A DNA stretch of 64,000 nucleotides. It comes from Desulfuromonadales bacterium (GTDB lineage Bacteria; Desulfobacterota; Desulfuromonadia; Desulfuromonadales; Geopsychrobacteraceae). The notes under the pieces are model-generated. The model saw only the letters and a list, made by a program, of their open reading frames with translations. It was not told where the DNA came from and made no database searches. Made by a program: the position numbers and the translations under genes. Location of the stretch: assembly GCA_019429255.1 (NCBI GenBank), contig JAHYIY010000004.1, positions 62,001-126,000 on the forward strand. Direction: 5' to 3'. Each line of letters opens with the position of its first letter. Position 1 is the stretch's first letter. Shown piece by piece: positions 58,341-64,000 of this stretch.

Positions 58341-59885
58341 TCACCCCTGTTTCTCTGAGCCGAAACGGATGCCGCAGCGTGGCAAAATGATGCGGTGGAG
58401 GATCAGGACGATAGCGATGATCACGGCAGCCGCACCAAACAGACCGAGGACGCCGCCGAGGCTGCCGAGGGTATCGTAGGCAAACACAATGCCGTAGGCC
58501 AGGACCAGCATGATGACGCCGCTGATCAGTTTGAGAATGCGCCCGTGTTTTTCTTCAAAAACACTTTTTTTCAGGGTGATGACCGCCGTCGCCAGAATGG
58601 CAATTTCGACCCCCAGATAGATGGTCAGATAAATCACAAAAAGCAGCGCAAATTCGATACCGTTGACCCCTTGTTGGGCGGCGATGTTGGACCAGATAAC
58701 CGGAAAGCCGGCGGTACAGGGCAGTTCCACCAGGGTGATGCCGAGGGCCATGATGATGGTGGCGCCGACCATGCCGGCAGTTGACATATCCTGATGGATG
58801 ATGTTGCGCATACGTTTGAAAATTCCCGGCTTGTGCTTGTCGGAGATGGTGAAGCTCACTCCCTGTTGAAACCAGAAATAGTCCTTGATGTTGACCACGG
58901 CAAAGGTCAGAGCCAACAGCCCGACGACAATCTTGATCCAATCTACATACCCCACATACAAAAAGACATTGAGCAGCCCCAGCATGAAGGCCCCATAACC
59001 GGCGGCGGTGGTCAACAGGAACGCCAAGCCGACAATGATAATTTTGCGGCGCGAGCGGGTATGCAGCAGAATGCCCAAAAGGATGGTAAGCAGCCAGATT
59101 GAACAGGGATTAAAACCATCGACAACGGCGATCAGCACGGTTGTCAGCAGCAGGGGCATGGTGCCGATATTGATATCACCGAACAGGGGAACGCTGATGG
59201 TGTCGGTTGCGGTTGTTGGGGGTGTTTCGCCGCCGTGCTGCAGGCCAAGAAGTTTTTCCAGCTCGCCGCGCATCTCGTCGGGAAAATGTTCACGGTAGCC
59301 GATCCAGTGACGCTCACCGATAAAGGTTAAGGGAACACTGTGAGAATCAATGCCGTATTTGTTGGTGGCTTCGAGAAAGCGCTGCTGATTGGCACGGTCG
59401 TAGTACACTTCATAATCACGCAGTTCAACCTCGGGAAAGTCCGCTGCCAGCTGTTCGAGTTGGGGTTTCAGACGTTCGCAGAAAGGGCAACCGATGCCCC
59501 AGAAATAGAGAATTTCGTGGGCTGCATGTGAGCGGCTTGTCAGAGCCGGGCTATCTATGCTGCTCCAACCGAAGCTGTCGGTTGTCAGGGAAGGAACCAG
59601 TGGACTGCCGGCAACCCCCTGGCAGGCCGTATCACTGCCGGCGTCGATATTGTCAGGGCAATCGGGGACTGCTTCGCAACGCATATTCAAAGGATTGTAT
59701 TTTTGACCGGGAGCACAATCGATGAAGGCGTTTGCCTGAAGGGCGCCGCCAAATAAAAGAGCAAACGCAACAATCAATCCTGTCGCGACAATCACTCTTT
59801 GGTAGATAAAATGAGTCAAGGCTCTGGCCATCGTTGTTCCATTATCTGCGTTGAGAAGGTGAGTGCTTTGCGAATCGGTTGGCAA
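58341..59885 (-). CDS. Periplasmic thioredoxin/glutaredoxin-like domain fused to DsbD/CcdA-like membrane domain
   Basis: YFWGIGCPFCERLKPQLEQL; TM segments with FNPCSIWLL and ELPCTAGFPVIW. Confidence 0.82.
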   Translation of the reverse strand: MPTDSQSTHLLNADNGTTMARALTHFIYQRVIVATGLIVAFALLFGGALQANAFIDCAPGQKYNPLNMRCEAVPDCPDNIDAGSDTACQGVAGSPLVPSLTTDSFGWSSIDSPALTSRSHAAHEILYFWGIGCPFCERLKPQLEQLAADFPEVELRDYEVYYDRANQQRFLEATNKYGIDSHSVPLTFIGERHWIGYREHFPDEMRGELEKLLGLQHGGETPPTTATDTISVPLFGDINIGTMPLLLTTVLIAVVDGFNPCSIWLLTILLGILLHTRSRRKIIIVGLAFLLTTAAGYGAFMLGLLNVFLYVGYVDWIKIVVGLLALTFAVVNIKDYFWFQQGVSFTISDKHKPGIFKRMRNIIHQDMSTAGMVGATIIMALGITLVELPCTAGFPVIWSNIAAQQGVNGIEFALLFVIYLTIYLGVEIAILATAVITLKKSVFEEKHGRILKLISGVIMLVLAYGIVFAYDTLGSLGGVLGLFGAAAVIIAIVLILHRIILPRCGIRFGSEKQG

Positions 59886-59933
59886 TCTTAGCGGAAAACA
59901 GTTTGTCTGGTAAGGTGCTTTTGGCGGTTTTTG

Positions 59934-60506
59934 TCAGGAGATTGATGGTTGCCTGGTGGTTTCAGAAAGTAATCCGCGCTGCAGTACATGATAGCGTACT
60001 CCATCGGAATGCAAGATGCTGCCAAAGAGACTGACGGCGTTGACAGTAAAGGCTTGCCGAAGGGGTATGTCATCCATCAGTTGTCGGAGCCTTTCGAGGT
60101 TATTATTGCTCTTGATGCGGGCGAGGGTGATGTGAGGGTGGAAGTGCTGTTCCGGGGCAAAACCCAAAGGCTCAAATAGCCGGTCGATCTGCTGCACCAG
60201 TTGCTTGAAGGGCAGTGGCTCATTGATGGCGGCATAGAGGATGCGTGGTTGTTTGGATGAGGGGAAAAAGCCGAAGCCGTTCAGATTGGCAGTGAAAGCC
60301 CCCTGGTCTCGAGCAAGCTGGCTAATCTTTTCAGCAAGTTGGGGCAACCGGGTGTCATCAACCTCGCCAAGGAACTTCAAGGTCAGATGCAGATTGTCCG
60401 GTTTGACCCAGCCGGCAGTGACATCGCACCGGCGTAGTTGCCGGGCGATGTCACCGAGGTATTGCTTGAGTGCGGAAGATAATTCAACGGCGATAAAGGT
60501 ACGCAT
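59934..60506 (-). CDS. thpR: RNA 2',3'-cyclic phosphodiesterase
   Basis: MRTFIAVELSSALKQYL; HLTLKFLGEV; HPHITLARIK. Confidence 0.94.
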   Translation of the reverse strand: MRTFIAVELSSALKQYLGDIARQLRRCDVTAGWVKPDNLHLTLKFLGEVDDTRLPQLAEKISQLARDQGAFTANLNGFGFFPSSKQPRILYAAINEPLPFKQLVQQIDRLFEPLGFAPEQHFHPHITLARIKSNNNLERLRQLMDDIPLRQAFTVNAVSLFGSILHSDGVRYHVLQRGLLSETTRQPSIS

Positions 60507-60536
60507 CCCCTCATCTTACGTTTTTCGCCGGTCGGG

Positions 60537-61061
60537 TTACAGTCCCTTCTTTTCAAATATTCTGAATGCCGACAGACCAACGATGATGAAAACCACGATG
60601 ACCAGCCAGGGTGAGATGCCGAGCACCTGCGGCAGGGTTACCTTGCCGTAGGCTCCCCAGGTCAGCACGGTACGTTGTAATAGCGGATAGGCTTCGGCGA
60701 AGATAGCAGCACCAACGACCATGCCGGCGATGGCCCAGATGACATGAATACGCCCTTCCGCCAGGGCGCCGACGGAGGTGCCGGGGCAGAAGCCGGCGAT
60801 GGCCCAGCCGATACCGAACAGCAGACCGCCAATAATAAGAGCGCCGACATTGGCGGACTTGATGCTTAATGAGATCACGCCGAAACCGTTGAGAGCATAG
60901 ATGCCGACCATTCCGACCAACACTGCGGTCAGCATGAACTTGATGATGGTCATGTCCTTAAGCAGCATAAACCCAACCTGCTTTTCGAAGCGCAGAACTT
61001 CACCTTTTTGCAGGAAGAATCCGAATAAGATGCCGGTTACCAGTCCTAAAAAGAGATCCAT
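60537..61061 (-). CDS. YeeE/YedE family membrane protein (sulfur transport-like)
   Basis: AIAGFCPGTSVGALAEGR. Confidence 0.88.
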   Translation of the reverse strand: MDLFLGLVTGILFGFFLQKGEVLRFEKQVGFMLLKDMTIIKFMLTAVLVGMVGIYALNGFGVISLSIKSANVGALIIGGLLFGIGWAIAGFCPGTSVGALAEGRIHVIWAIAGMVVGAAIFAEAYPLLQRTVLTWGAYGKVTLPQVLGISPWLVIVVFIIVGLSAFRIFEKKGL

Positions 61062-61072
61062 GATCCTCCTCC

Positions 61073-61606
61073 TTATTTCTTATAGAGCAGGTGAGCGGTG
61101 ATGATGCCGCCAACCATGAAGAATACCAGGGCCAACAGACCACTGACCGCCAATTGCATGTTGCCTGACAACCCATGGCCGCTCGGACAGCCATCGGCCA
61201 GGCGCGCGCCGAACATCAGGATCATGCCGCCGATAAAAGCGCCAACCCCCCGGAGTGTCGCGCTGGTGCCGAAGCGTTCTTTCCAGATCGGTGGCACAGT
61301 TTCCAGCTTGGCTGAGCGTCCGAGTCGGGCGGAGATCAGGGCACCAACAAAGATGCCGATGACAACCATCATCTGCCAGTCAACCCGGGGGCGGTTCTTT
61401 TTCAGATACTCATTGGTCTCAACATTTGCGGGGATGACAACCTGCTCAACGTAGCCGGCCGCCCGGACAAATGTGGTTGAGGCACCCAGATACATACTCT
61501 TATCGATCACCAGAGTGGTGACCGCGACCGAGAGAATGGCAAGGATGCCGGTAAGGGCACCGGCGACGTAAGGATTCCAGCGTGCAGCGAAAATTGAGAT
61601 ATTCAT
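61073..61606 (-). CDS. YeeE/YedE family membrane protein (sulfur transport-like)
   Basis: GARLADGCPSGHGLSGNMQLAVSGLLAL; start placed at MNISIFAARW. Confidence 0.88.
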   Translation of the reverse strand: MNISIFAARWNPYVAGALTGILAILSVAVTTLVIDKSMYLGASTTFVRAAGYVEQVVIPANVETNEYLKKNRPRVDWQMMVVIGIFVGALISARLGRSAKLETVPPIWKERFGTSATLRGVGAFIGGMILMFGARLADGCPSGHGLSGNMQLAVSGLLALVFFMVGGIITAHLLYKK

Positions 61607-61795
61607 AGGATCTCCTTTGCTATTGTTGTATATGAATATGTATATATAATAAATAAAAAAATGTTTCAAGGGGTGACATGATTTTTTAAAATACAAAGAT
61701 CTTTATGCAAAAATTCACCCTTAACAGTTTTACATATCAGGTAAGTTTTGCAACTAATGGGATGAGGAATGTGGTTAAAAATCAGCGGGGGACGA

Positions 61796-61897
61796 TCAGG
61801 GTGTTGCTCTGATGACGTAAATGTTGACTTCGACACCGTACATCTGTTGAACCGTTTCGGGTGTTAAATTGGTGTGATGGGCGCAGCTTTGAAACAT
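61796..61897 (-). pseudogene. Probable C-terminal fossil of a FecE/BtuD-like ABC ATPase
   Basis: MFQSCAHHTNLTPETVQQMYGVEVNIYVIRATP*; resembles the LTxExLxxxYGVEV tail of these ATPases. Confidence 0.45.
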
Positions 61898-61960
61898 TCT
61901 GGATTCCGGCCTCCGAGAGTGATGAACGTATCTATGAATCCACCGCAGTAATAAGCAAAT

Positions 61961-62839
61961 TTATTCATCTAGTGGCATGATCAAAGGATTGAACGCTTTG
62001 GACGCAATCAGAACCCGTTTGCCGACCTTCAGGGTTGTCATCTCCCGCTCGCTGGCGATGACCTGAACAATATCCTGCCCGACCAGCACGTGGACGATAT
62101 AGACGACGCCGCTGGGTTTGATGTGTACCACCTCACCATTAAAACGGAACTTATTGCTGATCTTTGATTGTGAAAACACCTCCGTCGGGCTGCCGCTGCG
62201 GGTGACTTTTCCTTTGTCCAGCACAAAGACGCGGCGACTGAGGCGGAAGACCTCGCTCAGATCGTGGCTCACCAGCAGGGTGGTTGGTTGATAGCGCTGA
62301 TGCAGACGCTGCAGTTCATCCTGGAGTTTGAGACGCATCTGCAGGTCCAGCGCCGACAGGGGTTCGTCAAGGAGCAGGATGGTTGGTTTCAGGGCCAGGG
62401 CGCGCGCCAGGGCGACACGTTGACGCTGGCCGCCGGAGAGCTTGTCCGGCTTGCGCCCGGCCAGTTCCTGTAACCCTGCAACCTCCAGTAGTTCGCTGAC
62501 GATGGCGCTGCGCTGCTGTTTGGGTAGAGCCAGACCGATGTTCTCGGCGACGGTGAGATTGGGAAACAGGGCGTAATCCTGAAACACCATGCCGATGGAG
62601 CGCCGGCGCGGCGACAGATTGATGCGGCGGGCAGAGTCGAACCAGGGTTGGCCATCGACAACGATGGTTCCGCTATCGGGGGTGGTCAACCCCGCCACCA
62701 TGCGCAACAGGGTGGTTTTGCCCGCACCGGAGGGGCCGAACAGGGTGGTGAATTCCCCCTCTTCAATGGTGCCGCTGAACACCAGGTCCATCGGCCCTTC
62801 GGCGGTATGCAGGCGTTTGCTGACATTGACTTCAATCAT
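61961..62839 (-). CDS. modC: Molybdate ABC transporter ATP-binding protein
   Basis: GPSGAGKTTLLRMVAGL, LSGGQRQRVALARALALKPTILLLDEPLSALD, C-terminal TOBE region. Confidence 0.9.
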   Translation of the reverse strand: MIEVNVSKRLHTAEGPMDLVFSGTIEEGEFTTLFGPSGAGKTTLLRMVAGLTTPDSGTIVVDGQPWFDSARRINLSPRRRSIGMVFQDYALFPNLTVAENIGLALPKQQRSAIVSELLEVAGLQELAGRKPDKLSGGQRQRVALARALALKPTILLLDEPLSALDLQMRLKLQDELQRLHQRYQPTTLLVSHDLSEVFRLSRRVFVLDKGKVTRSGSPTEVFSQSKISNKFRFNGEVVHIKPSGVVYIVHVLVGQDIVQVIASEREMTTLKVGKRVLIASKAFNPLIMPLDE

Positions 62840-63522
62840 GTCAGCTCCATGCGGGCAAAGCGCCGGTTGACGATGTAGACCAGTAGCAGAATGGCGAAGG
62901 TGATGGCGAACAGGACAAGGGCGTACCGGTGGGCGGTGGCATAGTCGAGGGCTTCGACCCGATCATAGATGGCGATGGAAGCCATGCGGGTTTGACCGGG
63001 GATATTGCCGCCGACCATCAGTACCACGCCGAATTCTCCGACGGTGTGGGCGAAACTTAACACGCACCCGGCGAGGATGCCCGGTTTCATGTTGGGCAGC
63101 AGGATGGTGAACAGGGTCTTCACCCGGGAGATCCCCAAGGTCGCCGCCGCCTCGCGCAGGTTGGCGGGAATTGCGCCAAAGCCGCTTTGCAGGGGATGGA
63201 TCATGAAGGGGAGGCTGAACAGCACCGAACCGACGATGATCCCTTCAAAGCTGAACACCAGCCTTAAATTCAGCCAGCTTTCAAGAAAACCACCGACCGG
63301 ATTGACCGGACTGAAGAACACCAACAGATAAAATCCCAGTACCGTTGGTGGCAGTACCAGGGGCATGCTCACCAGGGTTTCAACGATGGCTTTGCTGCGA
63401 TTGCTGGTATAGGCCAGCCAGTAGCTCAAGGGAATCCCCAGCACCAGCAGAATGATGGTGGTGATGCCGGCGACTTGGAAGGTGAGGATCATGGTTTGGG
63501 TGAAATCGGGATTCATAGACAT
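62836..63522 (-). CDS. modB: Molybdate ABC transporter permease
   Basis: LSYWLAYTSNRSKAIVETLVSMPLVLPPTVLGFYLL; HTVGEFGVVLMVGGNIPGQT; start at MSMNPDFTQT because the ORF extension is repeat DNA. Confidence 0.92.
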   Translation of the reverse strand: MSMNPDFTQTMILTFQVAGITTIILLVLGIPLSYWLAYTSNRSKAIVETLVSMPLVLPPTVLGFYLLVFFSPVNPVGGFLESWLNLRLVFSFEGIIVGSVLFSLPFMIHPLQSGFGAIPANLREAAATLGISRVKTLFTILLPNMKPGILAGCVLSFAHTVGEFGVVLMVGGNIPGQTRMASIAIYDRVEALDYATAHRYALVLFAITFAILLLVYIVNRRFARMELT

Positions 63523-63525
63523 TCC

Positions 63526-63668
63526 GTATCTGTTGAGCACCGGCTCGGGGAGCCTATGCCAAGGGACGCTTTTCGTCGTCCATGGCCGCTTGTTGTCGCC
63601 ATCCGTGGCGACAAACACCCTTGTCACAGGATCCCCAACCCTGTGCAATGGCGGAGCTGAATAACAGG
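63526..63668. repeat. Interspersed MITE-like palindromic element, copy 4
   Basis: GTATCTGTTGAG...TTGTCGCCATCCGTGGCGACAA...GCTGAATAACAGG. Confidence 0.8.
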
Positions 63669-63676
63669 ACCTTTTT

Positions 63677-64000
63677 TCAACTTCCAGTCAATGATACCTC
63701 GTTGGCCTTGACCAGCCATTCCACCTGTTCGCCGGTTTTCAGCTCCATTTTTTGCGCTGAGCGGTTGGTGATAATGGAAATAACCTGGTGTCCTGCGCTA
63801 TCGAGGGTGATTTCCGCCAGCATGCCGCTGCTGCGGATGGCGGCGATGGTCGCGGTAAAGCGGTTGCGTAAACTGATCTGCCCGCTTAAATTGCGGGCGA
63901 TGGAAACCTCCGTCTCCTTGAACAGTATTTTTGTCTTATGACCGGTTTTCAGCCAGGGGCAGTGTTCCGGGGTTTCGACGATCAGCGCCGACATCCTGAA
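63677..64000 (-). CDS. TOBE/Mop-domain molybdate-binding protein, possibly C-terminus of ModE (may extend past window)
   Basis: LSGQISLRNRFTATIAAIRSSGMLAEITLDSAGHQVISIITNRSAQKMELKTGEQVEWLVKANEVSL; frame remains open to 64000. Confidence 0.75.
   Translation of the reverse strand, partial: FRMSALIVETPEHCPWLKTGHKTKILFKETEVSIARNLSGQISLRNRFTATIAAIRSSGMLAEITLDSAGHQVISIITNRSAQKMELKTGEQVEWLVKANEVSLTGS

Noticed and set aside
1-64000. CRISPR array, rRNA operon, tRNA genes, integrase or transposase genes
   Set aside because: Read both strands of intergenic DNA; no regularly spaced direct repeats, no recognisable rRNA/tRNA sequence, and no transposase/integrase translation in the ORF track.

Overview
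The window looks like chromosomal DNA from a Desulfuromonadales/Geobacter-like deltaproteobacterium (inference from gene order and protein flavour only). It is mostly housekeeping: tsaE-lysC-cimA, an acetate-type symporter, epmA/efp, a gph-yggS-maf-trmFO-topA-smg-dprA-LysM block, ppgK, an RND pump, ald, an acyl-CoA synthetase, sfsA, and a mod locus. The least ordinary content is in three places. (1) 22.6-33.0 kb is a double transglutaminase / circularly permuted ATP-grasp / alpha-E cluster. It has three transglutaminase-type proteins with apparent Cys-His-Asp triads and two paralogous ATP-grasp+alpha-E sets. One set is fused and lacks the ESGGYGM-type glycine-rich stretch seen in the other. 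(2) 45.8-58.3 kb appears to be a segmentally duplicated locus. A ~120-nt terminator-ending leader RNA occurs twice. The first copy is followed by a fossil of the 232-aa secreted repeat protein encoded intact after the second copy. A QueG-like 4Fe-4S gene also has a truncated second copy. The downstream genes encode CARDB proteins, a subtilase with a membrane/lipobox-like insertion inside an Fn3-like domain, a large Cys-containing secreted protein, and a probable beta-barrel. (3) Several non-coding palindromic repeat families are interspersed, notably a ~140-bp MITE-like element with terminal inverted repeats present in three full-length copies and two deletion derivatives. Other observations: a sigma54-type promoter before an unannotated 50-aa zinc-ribbon ORF, an internally deleted aminotransferase pseudogene, a FecE-like ABC ATPase C-terminal fossil, and a phage-type dNMP kinase. 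I saw no rRNA, tRNA, CRISPR array or transposase gene. All family calls come from reading motifs, not from database searches.
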